From positions 34,195,490 to 34,259,489 of the forward strand of contig NW_023998416.1 of the NCBI RefSeq assembly GCF_014805625.2: a stretch of DNA of 64,000 bases, read 5' to 3'. Positions within the stretch are counted from its first letter, which is position 1. Each line of letters begins with the position of its first letter. The DNA comes from Glossina fuscipes. Lineage: Eukaryota; Arthropoda; Insecta; Diptera; Glossinidae. Below the pieces are notes generated by a model. That model was not told the DNA's origin. It did no database searches and saw only the letters and a list, made by a program, of their open reading frames with translations. This document shows, piece after piece, positions 1 through 12,483 of this stretch. Position numbers and translations under genes: made by a program.

Positions 1-932
1 GATTTATTGAGTATCATGGTATAATGTATTCACCGGTTCATGGCTGCATTTATTACCCATGGCACTCTTTATATTTTGAGACTTGGGAATACCTAGTGTT
101 ACTACCGTTATCATCTGACGTTCCTATCGGAAGATTTTACATGTATAACTTTAACTTGCTTCGGAGCATTTCATAATTTGAGAGTGTTTTTTGCTGTTTA
201 TACCGATTTCCGTCGACTGAAAACTCCTGTTCATGCTTTTAAAAGCCATGTTTTATAGTCGTCCCAAGTGGAATGGAAGAAATCGTATTACGAATCGTTG
301 GAACGTATGTAAAAGATCATAGGATCATAAAAGAGACTATTTTAAGAAACAGTAAAGCAATTTTTCATAGCAATTCACTCTTTGGCGGAGTGGATAGAAA
401 TCCCGACTATGAAGTCACTGTTCGTGGGCTCAAATATTAAGTGCGGTAAAGTTCACCTTGGTCGTATCTACGGTGAGTGCTCAGATGATAAAGGCATAAC
501 ATCCTTTAGGTTGCATCCCTCGCTTCCCTAAATATTTCCTTCTCCTTTCTCTTTTCTTTCCGCCGGGCACTTGTTAGTTAATGAACAGTGTTGTATTACA
601 GACACTGTAAAAATTCAAGCAAAAAGAATGAAAAATTTGTAAGAGTTACACTGCGTAGCAAATATATTTTAATTTTTTGCCACGCCCATAACGCTTTTAT
701 GACATTTATGAGTGTTTAAGGGATAATTTAGGGCAACAATAAAAAAAACTGATTGCTTGAAAAATTTGCATTGATTTTCTCTCCTAATAAATCCTTATAT
801 TTGTTTTCATAAAGCGTTTTCTGCGTTCCTGGCTGCAAGTGTTCAAGCTGTCACGTCTCTATCTCAGAGAAAGCGAAATAAGTGCTGGACCAACATCTTT
901 CTTCATCTTAATAGAAAGCATTCAACAGCAAA
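1..932. other. Upstream region of the coiled-coil gene
   Basis: I see no convincing coding sequence, RNA gene or repeat here. The last ~60 bases before position 933 read as an ordinary 5' untranslated region, ending in an A-rich context directly before the start codon. The promoter of the next gene probably lies in this stretch, but I cannot point to a TATA box or initiator with confidence. Confidence 0.5.
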
Positions 933-3900
933 ATGGGCAAAGAAAAAAAAGAAAGGAAATCAAAAGGCAATAAAAGCCCCGCGGACGTGTTCGCATATTA
1001 TAAAAACTTTACCAGGAAACTGCGAATGGATTTACATAAATCTGTCGCTCACCTTACGCAATATAAAGCGTTGCGTATGGAGGACGCAGACACTATACAA
1101 GATTTGAATGACAAGTACAACTTAACTTAAGAAATGAATTAATCTGTTCTTCATATCTTAAATATGGCTTTTTGTAGACTAAGGGAACGCGATGAGAAAA
1201 TTAAAAAAATCAACGAAGAAGTCATTGGTTTGAAACAAGCTAATGGGAAGGCAAAGGAGGATGCACGAACGTTTCGTGAAACATACTATAAACTAGAGCT
1301 GAGCTACGATGAAAATATTACGCTATTAAAAAAACAAATTGAAAAATTATCCCAAGAGATATTAAAAATGAACGTCGAAAAAAATAAGCAAATTGCTGAA
1401 GTAGATATTAAAGGATAAGAATTTAATAAAAAATGTTTGAAAATTCTGTCTTTCAGATAACTCAGCGCTGCGATGGCTTGCAGCAGCAATGTGCTGAAGA
1501 AGTCCAGGCTTGTGAAAACCTAAATAAAGAGTACAATAGCGCGATGATAGACATAAATGAATTAAAACTGCAGCTTGTCGAAAATAAAAAAGATTTTGAA
1601 GAGTTCAAAAAGGCAAAAGAATTAGAAGCGGAAGCTCTCAATAAGAACTTTGAGGTAACGGCTTTTAAAATTTGGTTTTTAAGTTTAATTCTAAAATATT
1701 TCACTTTTTAAATCAGGATCAGTTGAAAAACCTACAGGAGGAATTGCAAAAAAAAGAGTTGGACGTACAAAGGGCCGTTAACGATAAAGAAAATATGGAG
1801 AAGGAAAAAGATGTGAATTTAATGCACTGCACTTACGTTAAATCAAATATTGAAGAAATTCTTTATATTTATAGCACATTATTGCACTGTTGCAATATAG
1901 AGTTCGGGAGATTAAAAGAGTTTTTTGTCAACCGGCGTTGCTCGTGCAACCCCGTATTTCCAACAAGGGCAATAATGAAATACAAAATCCTGAACAGGTA
2001 ATAATGTATTCTTTCTTAAAAAATAAATTCGCAGACAAGACAAAAGCATGTCGCGAAATTACGTTTGTTGCTTTTATGAAACTAAAAAAGGCTTTGATTC
2101 AACAAGTAAGATAAGAATATAAATTTCACTGCGTGGAATTCAAAACGTAGTAGTGAATCTTCCCAGATTAGTATAATATATAATTTTTTACAAATTTTTC
2201 TCAATTTTCATACCCATCATCGATGGATGAGGGCTATATTCATTTTGTCAAAAAGTTTGCAACGCCCAGAAGGAAGCTTCAAAGACCTCACAAAGTATAT
2301 ATATATTATTGATCAGCATCAAATTCTAAACCGATTTAAGCATGTGCGTCTGTCCGTCTGTCCGTCTGTAAACATTTTCCTGGATGCAAAAATGAAGCTA
2401 TCGACTCCAAACTTGGTGGAAACATTAGAAGTTCTTGCATGCAGGTTGGTATTGAAAATGAACCAAAGCAGCCGAAGTGCACGCCCGCTGCACCACGTAA
2501 ACTGAGAGCACTTCTATTTTTCAAAGGGAATGAAAAATTGACTTTTGTTCATTACTCATAAACTATAACAAATAAATGTACAAAACTTTGAATGCATTTT
2601 CTATGGGCGCACAAAAATGGAAAAAATTGACCACTACCCAATATTATAGTCTCTTAAACTTTAATTTAAACCTCATAAAGTATACAAATTCTTGGCCAGC
2701 TTCAAATTTGGGATACACCTAAGCATGTCCGCCTCTTCATCTGCCCACCTGTCTACTTGCGCAACTCTGCAGTATTTGTGGTAAACATTCACTTGTTAGC
2801 GACAATGAGAATATCGTCTACAAATTTGCAAAAATGTTTGGAATTGACCTTAACTTTTCAAGGAACACGCCTACAACGCCCACATGCCTTTACGACAAAA
2901 ACTTTTATTTTAAAAATAGAAGAAACCAGCTGCGCCCACTTCATATTGTAGAGAGAGAAAAAAAGTTCTTTTGTGTTTTTTTGGGGTAAACGGTGATGGG
3001 TATAAAAGATTCGATCCACCCCGAATCTAACTTTCTTAGTTTTTTTTTTTTTTTTTTTTTTTGTGTGAGATGTTGAAGTGTTTTAGACTAGGCCCCTAAA
3101 ACGTAACACTATTTTCTACAGCTAAACGCAAACTACTGAATGTCAATAGAGGATTTCAATTGATTTTTTTTTTGCTTTCTTGTGTATATTTTTCCTTTAA
3201 ATTCTGTTATTACTTCATTTTCAGTTTTTTCTAACCAATGCATTTACTCTACCATATCGTTTGTGTGGTATATACCAGCAACAAAGACTGATTTAAGCTT
3301 CCTATTTAATTCAATTTAATTTTTTTTGTTATATGATGTGATGTTTTCGAATTATCCGAAACCTATTAATATGATAATGGAGCGTTATAAAGAATTTCAA
3401 TTAGCAATGAAAAAAAAAAATAATAGAAGTTAAAAAAAATGGTCCCCAGTCTTTCCACTTTCTTCTCACATAATTTGTCGTCTTTTTCCCTCGTAATGTA
3501 GGAAAAATTAGATCTTGTAGCGTTAGAAAGATTAACATTTTATGAAAAGGCCGACAACGGAGAGTAAAAATTTTCTTTGGAAAATATTGAAATTAAGATT
3601 CATGGATTATGAATTTGAATAATATTTTGTTATAAGTTCCTTCTGCACAGTTTTTTTTTTTCGTTTACAGACTGCTGACGAAAATATTGCTATAACCAAG
3701 CCGATGGTTTATTCATCATCATCTTCAGATGAAGAAGTTCCTTTACAAAATTTGGTTCAAAGTAGGCAAAATACCGATTTGGTTCCAACTTCTAATGAGC
3801 AACCAGAATGCAAAAGGATCCGTAAACGTTCTTCAAAGCGTTTTGAGGAACCGCGTAATCGTTCACCGTCGTTCCTTAGATCGAATTCTAACGAGGAAGG

Positions 3901-4068
3901 TGACTTTTCGAGCTTGGATGAATGGGAACCAAGTGTTAAACGCGTTAAAAAAGTTAGTAATTTAATGAAAATAAAAATTCTATATTTACATATATTTATA
4001 TGGATTTACAGGAAGTGACTTTATCGAAAACTACTTCAGATGCTTTTGATAAACTAAAGCTTTTTTGA
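933..4068 (+). CDS. Unrecognised coiled-coil protein with basic, serine-rich C-terminus (spliced)
   Basis: Function unknown; I do not recognise the family. My exon model is 933-1114, 1178-1400, 1457-1654, 1717-1812, 3671-3952 and 4012-4068. All introns are GT/AG and the phases agree, giving about 345 residues. The first ~30 residues are lysine-rich (start MGKEKKERKSKG). Residues ~45-233 are one long heptad-type coiled coil rich in E, K, Q and L. The C-terminal third has a serine run followed by DEE, and a basic patch (KRIRKRSSKR) that could be a nuclear localisation signal. The protein ends DAFDKLKLF. The first three introns are 55-65 nt, typical of flies; the fourth is 1.86 kb and holds a repeat. 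An extra exon at 3502-3563 encodes plausible coiled coil but does not fit the phase of the following exon, so it is either an alternative last exon (stop at 3565, ~254 residues) or a sign of a base error. Layout suggests a structural, chromatin or cytoskeletal protein; that is inference. Confidence 0.72.
2211..3002 (+). repeat. Dispersed non-coding repeat, copy A (longest, with inverted ends)
   Basis: This stretch in the fourth intron of the coiled-coil gene starts with TACCCATCATCG and ends with CGGTGATGGGTA at 2991-3002. The two are inverted repeats with one mismatch in 12, which delimits a ~790 bp unit. It contains a run of CCGTCTGT units at about 2347-2368, and the phrases tattcattttgtcaaa and tgatcagcatcaaattc. 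Related copies are at 9.43, 12.48, 19.73 and 61.3 kb. I see no transposase. Inverted ends and lack of coding capacity suggest a MITE-like or other non-autonomous element. The phrases resemble a repeat widely scattered in fly genomes, but I cannot name the family. Confidence 0.65.
3502..3567 (+). CDS. Possible alternative last exon of the coiled-coil gene
   Basis: An AG acceptor at 3500-3501 is followed by 21 codons starting EKLDLVALERL and ending NGE, then a TAA at 3565-3567. They continue the exon ending at 1812 in phase 0 and keep the coiled-coil character. A GT at 3564 could be a donor, but using it gives a 62 nt exon, and reading into the exon at 3671 then reaches a stop within eight codons. 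Skipping this exon restores the open frame. It may end a short isoform, be an unused exon, or mark a one-base assembly error. Confidence 0.4.
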   Translation, partial: EKLDLVALERLTFYEKADNGE

Positions 4069-4199
4069 AGTTCTTTTTATTCGTGAACCGTTTCCTTGTG
4101 AAACGTAACACATTGCTGTTACATGAATTTAAAATATATTTTTTGTTTATAAATTGAACTGTTTTGCCTTTAAACTAAGCTTACACAATGAATATGTGG

Positions 4200-4205
4200 A
4201 ATAAA
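4200..4205 (+). terminator. Poly(A) signal AATAAA of the coiled-coil gene
   Basis: A canonical AATAAA lies 132 bases after the stop codon at 4066-4068, followed by a T-rich stretch. It is the first canonical signal after the stop and probably ends this transcript. Confidence 0.55.
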
Positions 4206-5690
4206 GAGTAAAGCTTTATTATATATTTTGTAAGTTTTGTTAAATCAAAAATTCAAAAATTCCTTTCCATTCATTGATTCAACTTTTATAATTATTTCCA
4301 AAACGTGTCCCTTACGCGCGCAATCGATTCTTTGAATATGATTGGGATGACCAATGCAAGAACGTCGCCCGCGATAAGTACGCCAATTGTCAGTTATAAC
4401 TGTAATGTGCGATTCGAGTTTTAGTAACCGTGTATTTGCAGATTTGCAAATATTTGCAGAAATTTGCGAATGTTTGTATTTTTTGTTGAGACAAAGTTCT
4501 GAAATTGGGGAGATCATAAATGCTTTGAAATAATTGAAAAATATCAACAGAACGGACTATTTGCGATATTGTCATCCTTCAACTGCTACCACAACTTTCG
4601 ATAAAATATTGAAAAAATAGTGATATGATAAACATTTCAATTCGTCAAGAAAAGAAGTTTTTTTTGAATGCCGCAAAGGCACTGTAAAGCTTGTAGATCG
4701 CAGGTAATCTTTGGCAGGAAATCACTGTAAATGGGCATTTCCACAAAAAGTCCTACCATTTTCGGAAATGCATATCCCATGTAGCCAATTTGCGATACGA
4801 GAACATAACACATTTAACCCGATTCTTAACACGATCTGGTGATGACGCCACATGAATGGGTTTACACTTTAGTCACTTTTCTTTTGCCAAAATTATCATT
4901 AGTATCTCAGACATTCTTAAATAATTCAGCACTTTATTCTTATACAAAAAATTCGAAATCATACTCTTAAGAGAAGAACAGAATTAGCACAAAACGAACA
5001 TTTTTTTAAATTTTCAAATTCTTAATTAATTAATTCCGTTGAAGAAACTCTTTTTTACTTTGCTCTGCCAATCACTAGCTACAGTACTGTTTTGTAAATC
5101 CAATAAATTATATCTTGCTTGATTTGTCATTTCCAACATGAGTCCTCATAGCCCTAAAATGACGCAAAACTGATTCAACTTTCATATTCCGTCGTTAGTT
5201 TCATATTGAATTTCCAAAGTTACTCTCTATCTAAGGATTTTCTCACATATATACTCGACTCTCAATGTTAGATACCCAACCAAGCCTCACCTTTCTTTGG
5301 AACTTATAAGAAAGACAGCAGACTTTTATGCCTAGCATCGTGTGATAATGGTCACATGAAAATTACTCGTCGCATTTAATTGAGATCTCTTTTGAACTGT
5401 GCGCGTGTATGTGAATTATTTACAGTTGATAAAATATAAACTCATATTATTTTCTTTTTAATGAAAAATTATCGTTTGTTTATCGACAGATTACAACTAA
5501 AAATGACTTTTTTTTCTTTTTTGATATATAAACCTAATAGTAAAGTGGTGTAGTAGCAGGAACCTTTCTTTTTTTTTTTTGAATAGGATAAGGTTGCTTC
5601 TCTTATTCGGTTTGAATATTGTTAACGAAAAAACTAGAACACCGAACGTTTTGCTCTTGTTTCGTGGTTCAAAAATTTGTTTATTTTAAA
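4206..5690. other. Intergenic, no recognised feature
   Basis: AT-rich sequence between the coiled-coil gene and a retrotransposon fragment. Short reading frames here show no family signature, and I see no RNA gene. Confidence 0.5.
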
Positions 5691-5834
5691 TTTAAGCTAC
5701 CTTTCCCAGACCCTTCGTAAATGGGATTTGAGAATGTATGATAAACTTTTATCATATCCCGCCAAAATTAGAGTATAACTCGCATCGTGTAACGCATATA
5801 GCGAAAAGCTCAGACTCACATAGGCGACGAAAGT

Positions 5835-6180
5835 GTGTCCAAAACTTTCGACATCCTCGAGCATAGAAGTAATGTGTGCTTTATTGCTAATATGTACAGG
5901 TACATTCAGGGCAAGTATTTTACAGAGCTAAAAGGCATTTGTCCACCAATTAATTCCTTCAACAGGACTACGCGCCTTTCCCAGCGTTCTCATCCACTTG
6001 TCTTCAAGTTACCTACATAAGGCACTACACCCTACCGTGGCTCGTCCTTATTTAATCGCCTTTGGAATCGCCTATTAACATTGGTTTTTCCTATCGTACT
6101 TGATGTCTCCATTACCAAGACGGACGTTCACAAATCTTACCTCCTTTCTCTACACCCCTCTGCGTATTGCGCGTATGGAG
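5835..6180 (+). mobile_element. Non-LTR retrotransposon fragment, ORF2 C-terminal end
   Basis: The translated frame from 5835 contains LEHRSNVCFIANMYRY, then a PPINSF segment, then RTTRLSQRSHP, a stop, and a LFNRLWNRL segment. This order matches the C-terminal tail of reverse transcriptases from CR1/L2/RTE-like non-LTR elements, typically LExRR...lyRyy.G, RTTRl..sSHP, RlWNsLP. One in-frame stop at about 6018 and the lack of upstream catalytic motifs show a dead fragment. The ends are not sharp and I see no tail or target duplication. It is a different family from the element at 52.9 kb. Confidence 0.62.
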
Positions 6181-6199
6181 AAGATTCCCCAGCTAGTAG

Positions 6200-7830
6200 C
6201 TAGTCATAGAAAAAAAAAGAAAACAAAGTTATTCCTTCTTATGTTTGGTAATGCTTTTGTTGTGCATCTGCTTTTAGAAGACGTAGCGCCCATGAAGCGG
6301 ATTCTTTTCTAGTAACTTTCGCAAATTTTCTCTGTTCAAGTGATCAAGTGGTTATATTATACCATAGGTCCTTTAATTGCTTTCGGTTTGTAAAAGATAA
6401 AAACCCGCATTAACCGCAGAAAGTAAAGTTATTAGCTCATCTTCCCTTTAACCTGTGATAACCAGCGAAACCAGCGATACCTTCTGTCCTCCTCCAGCTA
6501 ATCTTCGAGTCGAAAGAAAACTGCATCATTTTTAAGGATAATGTAATACTTTGCTTAGTGTCATCTCAAAAAACTTGATGCTTACTACATACCTTTCAAC
6601 TTTGTTTGACAACATTTTCTCGTGGCTTTCGCATAAAGTCAACATACTCTTGTCGCCGAATAGATGAAAAGATGTTACGATACGCTGTTCGAAATGGCTG
6701 TGGTCGCTAAATGTTGTGCATCGTCGTCACCTTTCGCGTCCTGCATATTACAGCACAATACTCTTATTGACCAAGATCGAAACACTTGATTGGCAAATTA
6801 TTTTTTCTTTCGGGGTATATTACTTTTGTTTTCAACTTCAGCATAGCATTCTTGCTTTCATTAAATTTTGATAAAATATGGTACACTGGCCTGTTTTGGC
6901 CCAAGGACGAAACCATTTCAAAATTGATTGCATCACATCATTTTCATGATCACTGCCTAAAATTACGCTTTATACGACGAAGATCACTAGTCACTGAAGC
7001 AACTTTTAATGCTCGAGCTGTAGTAGTTTAATTTCCGATTACATTACTAATAAATTTCGATAGACAACACCATGCTACACAATTACATTATATTGCAAAA
7101 GGCACATGAATAAATGAAATAGTTATTAGTCCATTGAAGTAAAGTCAGTGACTTAGCTATCAAAGTTAATAAAGGATATTTGGAACCTTTTCGAGACCTT
7201 GATGACGTCTTGATTTTTATATGAAACAAGTTTTATATTTTAAACTATTTCAAATTGGTGACATCAGCAATCAGCTATTAATCTAAAACTTATTGCGACC
7301 AATCACATTTGATGCTCCGATCTTGATGACCTGCACGCTAGTGATGAAGTAAAATGCTTCAGCAGAAATTACTTAAACATATTAAGGCTAAAAAGACGAT
7401 GCATATCGGGCCTGTCCGTCATAAAGACACATTACAAAAGCTCTTAATGAGTTCTTAACATCTGAAGTCAAAAATGATATAAGCATATATTTGTTACAAT
7501 CAAAGTATTATGTTATATTATTGGTTTTCTTCTTTCAATTTTATTCCTTACAAAGGCCCTATAGCGCACCTTATCGGTATAGTTTACCTAATTCCATTCT
7601 ATTTCCCTTTAAATCATTGAGTTTTTATAATTTTCATAATATTCTTTACACACTTTAAGTTAAGCAAATTAAAGAGAGAGCAAATGTTGCTATAGAAACA
7701 ATAATAAACTATTCGTATGTGTTTGTATTTGAAAGAAAAATTCAAAACTAAACAAATCAAAATTTTGTTCATGATTCGTAGTTTTTCTTCTTTCATATAC
7801 ACACACGAACATTAGATACCCGTTACTTGT
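6200..7830. other. Intergenic, no recognised feature
   Basis: AT-rich intergenic DNA. Short open frames around 6786-7031 and 7614-7802 lack any motif I can recognise and look like chance. Confidence 0.45.
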
Positions 7831-7837
7831 GGCTTGA

Positions 7838-7940
7838 AAAAAGAAAAAAAAAAAAAAAAAAAAAAAAAAAGAGTATAGAACGAAAAGAGAGAGACAGGGA
7901 GATAGGAAAAGAGAGAGAGAGAGAGAGAGAGAAAGATAGA
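7838..7940. repeat. Poly(A) run and GA microsatellite
   Basis: A nearly pure A run of about 30 bases lies at 7840-7870, followed by a GA-rich stretch with a dinucleotide run at about 7912-7932. An A run next to purine-rich repeats is common at old retroposon tails, but no element is recognisable on its 5' side. Confidence 0.7.
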
Positions 7941-8169
7941 AAGAAAGCTCTCTATGCCTTAGCCCTTGCACTTAGCCCTTAGCCACCAAATACAAGGGAG
8001 GAATTTAATAGAATACTAGGGCGTATTAGTAGTAACGGTTACAAAATAAAATATCACAAACATTTACCAGCCAAGTACATATAAAAACTTAATCTAAATA
8101 TTAATTATCTTGTCAGTTACTTGTGCATCGCGTCTCTGAAATATTTTTAATGAAAATTTGCAAATACCA

Positions 8170-8222
8170 TATTTGCCTGCCTCTGCCTGTTAAGGCAGGT
8201 TTAAATAAATAAATAAATATTT
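8170..8222 (+). repeat. Possible LINE 3' terminus: hairpin plus TAAA tail
   Basis: A short inverted repeat (ctgcct / aggcag, four-base loop) is followed directly by a (TAAA)n run at about 8202-8218. A terminal hairpin followed by a short tandem repeat is the usual 3' end of CR1/L2-like non-LTR elements. No coding remnant is seen upstream, so this is tentative. Confidence 0.35.
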
Positions 8223-9420
8223 ATCGGTCTCATGTGGGCGCGCGTATGTGTGTTTGTGTGCTTGTGTATAAAACGCAAACTATTATAGAAAAAGAGCGAA
8301 AGAAATTTTTCTAAAAAAAAAAAAAAATGGAAAAGAAAACAAAAAAAAAATTTGTTTAGTGAGACTTTTAGTTCAAAGAGACCAATAATACACATTTGGA
8401 ACGCTTGAAAACTCATAGCGACACTTAAAATTGTCGCGGATAATAATAACAATAATGAAAAAAAAAGAAAAGTTAAATAATTATTCATTAACGAATACGT
8501 TTTCAGTTTGCTTTCAGCAAACAGTGCAAACAATCTGAAATATTTTTGGTACAATTTTAATAAAAAAAAAAACAACAAAAAAGAAAAGTAAATTAACAAA
8601 GAAACCTACAAACATTTTACTAGAAATGTGAAAACAGTTTATTAAAAAAAAGAAAGGAAAATCAATTAAATTTTAAAACCATGTAATTAAAAGAGAAAAA
8701 TCTGTGATTTTAGTTTAATAACTTCATGCAAAAAACAAACAAAAAAAAAGACACAAAACAGTATTATTGTATTAATTTAAGGATAAATGAGAAAAAATAT
8801 TATAATTAATAATAATACGAATACAAAAACAAATAATAATCATAACATAATAGTAAAATGGATCATCATCATCAGTTTAAACGTTCTCTAAAGCGTTCCA
8901 TTAGTTTAAACACTGGTAATTAGTATTAATATTATTATTATTATTATTATTATTGTTGTTGCTACTAATAAAATATTTAAAAATTTATATAATTTTATGG
9001 CCCTTTAGCGCATTTTTAATAATTTTGTTAGTTTTCCTTTTTGTTTATATAGATGATTTTTTCCTTTTTTTTTCTTGTTTTCTTGTTTTCTATTCTGTTT
9101 TGTTTTCTAATTATTTGCAATTTATTGCCAAAAATTTCTCTAAACAAAATCACAAATGCGCATTAGTCTTACTTGAATTGCTTGTGAAAGGAAAAAGAAT
9201 TACAAGAAAATCATAGAGACGACTAAAATAGCGGCATTCCACGTTCTATCACCAATAATTTCTCTCCAATAAATCCTCGACTTACACCTCGGCTCGTCTA
9301 TTATGTCGCACTTTGACATGTGCGACATGTAAGGATCAGGGAATATTAACTAGTAAACATGCAGCCATGGATACGCAAATAGAACAAACTTCATCGTGAC
9401 ACTAAAAACCATTAGGAAAC
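8223..9420. other. Very AT-rich intergenic stretch
   Basis: Long A and T runs and ATT triplet runs (about 8930-8955). The long minus-strand open frame at 8201-8599 is a by-product of A/T composition and encodes mostly F, L and S. No gene or element recognised. Confidence 0.55.
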
Positions 9421-9424
9421 CATT

Positions 9425-10030
9425 ATATTCCGCGAGGGTCGAATCTCGCATACTCACCATTGTGCTTCGCATTATTTCGCATTCCACTCTCCAAGAAAAA
9501 ACTAATCGCGGTATTCACTATATTCATCTTAGAATTAATCCATTTTTAGGCAGATAATATAACTCCATTTGAGGAGTGTACAAAATATTTTCAAACATTC
9601 GGTCTTGTTTGTCCTATCATAAATAAGCGTAAAATTTCAAAAAAGTGAACAGAATAAAATTTAATCAATTGTAATTTTGCGCAGGCAGGGAGGATGTTTT
9701 CCATTTTCGTACATAAGGAGTAGAGAGCGTCGTAAAGTAAATGTGGAAAATTTCAGCCTCTCAACTTTAATAATTTCCGAGTAGCGAGCACAAATCTAAA
9801 AATTTTTCTTAAAAAAAACAGAGTTGCGTCCAGTTTAGCTCAGTCCACTGTGAGTTTCCGCTCCGACCAATTTTTCCCAAACTTGAAGTCGATGCCTTCT
9901 AGAAAATTAAAGTAAATATCTTTATTTTTGCGACCAAGAGGATGCCAACAGCAAGCACCACACAGACGGGCAGACGTGGCTTAATCAACTCAGAATTTCG
10001 TTTTTATGATCAAGATTTAGAGATAAAATA
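9425..10030 (-). repeat. Dispersed non-coding repeat, copy B
   Basis: Reverse-oriented copy of the family at 2211-3002. It opens with a gtcgaatctcgcatactcacca phrase matching the reverse complement of the far end of copy A. It then runs parallel to copy C at 12.48 kb: both carry ttaggcagataatata, then tttgaggagtgtacaaaata, then aacattcggt and gatgttttccattttt in the same order. No coding capacity. Confidence 0.7.
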
Positions 10031-12480
10031 CTTATTAAAACACTTTTATTTCAAAAACAACAAACAGTAACAAGAGGGACAGCGTAATAAGAAACGATGG
10101 TTAAGAAGTTTGGGGCAAACTAAATGCAGCAGTGATAACGAAGAATACAATCTTCTTCGCGAAATTATAGTCGCACATTTAATAGCTGCGTTATAATTTG
10201 AAGGGGTAAGCAACATCAGAATATATGTTTTGAAATTTTGAAGGGTGCAAGTGGGGTGGGGGGCCATACCAAAGATAGGCTAATACAGAATTTTCAAGAA
10301 CAGAAAACGATCCCAAAAGTATGAGCGCAACTATTGGAAAATGGCTGCTTTATTATACCGCGGGGTACGTAAGTATTGCATCCCGTTAGATGCCTTACAC
10401 GTTGCACAATTTTCAGAAATAATTTTTTATTGGCCAATTCGATGCTCAAAATCTTCTGCTTTTTAATAACACAAACAAACATTTTTTTTTTTGACAAGCC
10501 TCCATGTGCCAAATGAATCCTGGTTGTTGCCACCTCCCAATGCCTTAGTTATCAATTTCTAATTTCTTTAACACAATAACAGATGTAACAGAAAGTAGAA
10601 AAAAGATTCAATTAAAAGCATTTTCAAACTAAAATATGTTAGTGTAACTTGATAAAGATGGCCATCGACTAGATATAAAGCTAAGATTGCTCTGAAAGGC
10701 TTCATTGCTTCTTCGAAGAAATTAATTAAAAGCTCGAGATGAATTTTTTCCTGCTGATTATGAATTCAGTTATCGAATTATATATTTGGCTGCTGTTTTC
10801 TCTACGATTTCGCAAAGCATCAAATTTAAAACGTTAGATCGAATGTTAACAACTTTCTCAAATTTTATTAATCTGTAACTTTTTCTTCCGTTCCAACAAA
10901 ATGCTCAAAATTACCAAAAAAAAAAAACAAATTCCGTTAGGCCGAGAGAATAGCTCGTTCCTTCTTAAACTACTTTTTCTTGTTTATAACACTGAGACAA
11001 CGATGAGCATACGTTCACTTTTGTCCTCGATTGTGAATTTCGTTAATGATTGTGACACCTTTGCCGACGACGCTGCATAAGCTTATTATTCGACAACTGT
11101 AGATTAACGTTAGTGCTGTTCACGCATAAACATGCCGCAAACAATAGCTACAGAATAATACAACCACATGCACAGTCATAACATATTATATGTATTATCG
11201 TAATGAAAAAGCAAACAAATGAGCAACGTTAAGGAAATGGTTATTAAAATACTTAGGAGACGGACGATCGCTCTGAACAAGAATTCATATGCATTCGAAA
11301 AACTACTATACTCTTATACATAAGGCGTCCACATATATTCTCTTCGAGTCCTTTACTGACTTTCTTCTCTTTTTTTGAGTTTGTACCCCACTGTAGGGCG
11401 GAAAAAAGGATTATTAATATTTCAAAGTTGCAAAGTACGAAAAAAAGGAAAGAAAAGACTCAGAATTTCAACAATACGTCTCTGTGTAAATAAGAATTTC
11501 CTGAAAAATTTGCTTCGGATCAAAAAAAGAACAGTTCTAAGGCACACTCTTCGTTTGCAAAAAAAAAAAAAACAAACGTTGCGGTACGAGTTTTATTGAC
11601 TTGCAGTCTACCGCACCCGGGCGCATACGTACCTATGTAAATGTACAAATTACTTTGACCACCTTCCTCCGCGCGACGATCATTAGGTAATATTTCGCGG
11701 AGGGTGTTTGCAAATAGTGAGCTCTGTGTGATGGCTACACTAAGCGGTAGCCAGCATCATCTGTTCGTGATTTGCTCGAATTTGACCGAAGAAGAAGATA
11801 AACCCCTTTGAAGATTCGAGGAAATGCTTTAAAACCCTAAACGTCAATGCCGCCAGACTCATATTCTCGGAGAATTTAAACCAAAGAGTCGCGTCGCCCG
11901 TATCAATATAAAGTAACATTGCAATGTTAGTAAGTCAATGTCAGCATATTTTAATTTAATTAAATTTAAAATTCTATGTAAAGCTATCTACGCGATTTAA
12001 CTATTATTCCGTTTTCGTTTTCACTTTTTATTCACATCTAACACAACAACTGCAAACGTATATGTGTGGAGTAAATAATTAGTTAAACTTTTTATGTGTG
12101 TTGTTAAGGTTGTGTCATATTTCGTCTAGAAATTCCGATACATAAAGTAGCAGAGTCCAATGGCATTCCGCCGAAGGCGTACAATAGAAACAACCAAGTT
12201 ACGTATAAACGTATTTATGTAAATTTGTATAGATTTTTCACTTACCTTGAACTTGTTCAAAAGCGTTCATCCACATTCAAGTATGGGTACGTTAATATTT
12301 AACTTAGTATTTCTCTAGAAAAAAAAAAATCTTGTAAAGATTCTTAGTAAACGCTTCAATTTTCTTCTACTTTCGTATTATATGAATTTGAGTTGATGAG
12401 TAATTTGAGAGCTGCAAACAAGATAGGTAGGTAGTTTTCTTCTTTTTTTGTTGTTGTTTACAAATAAAACAAATAGTAAA
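10031..12480. other. Intergenic, no recognised feature
   Basis: AT-rich DNA between repeat copies B and C. Short open frames near 10046, 10294 and 11375 have no recognisable domains. I see no RNA gene. Confidence 0.5.
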
Positions 12481-12483
12481 GTT

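Noticed and set aside
8201..8599. 132-codon open frame on the minus strand
   Set aside because: Composed of F, L, S and K runs from poly(A)/poly(T) tracts, no domain and no homologue known to me; composition artefact.
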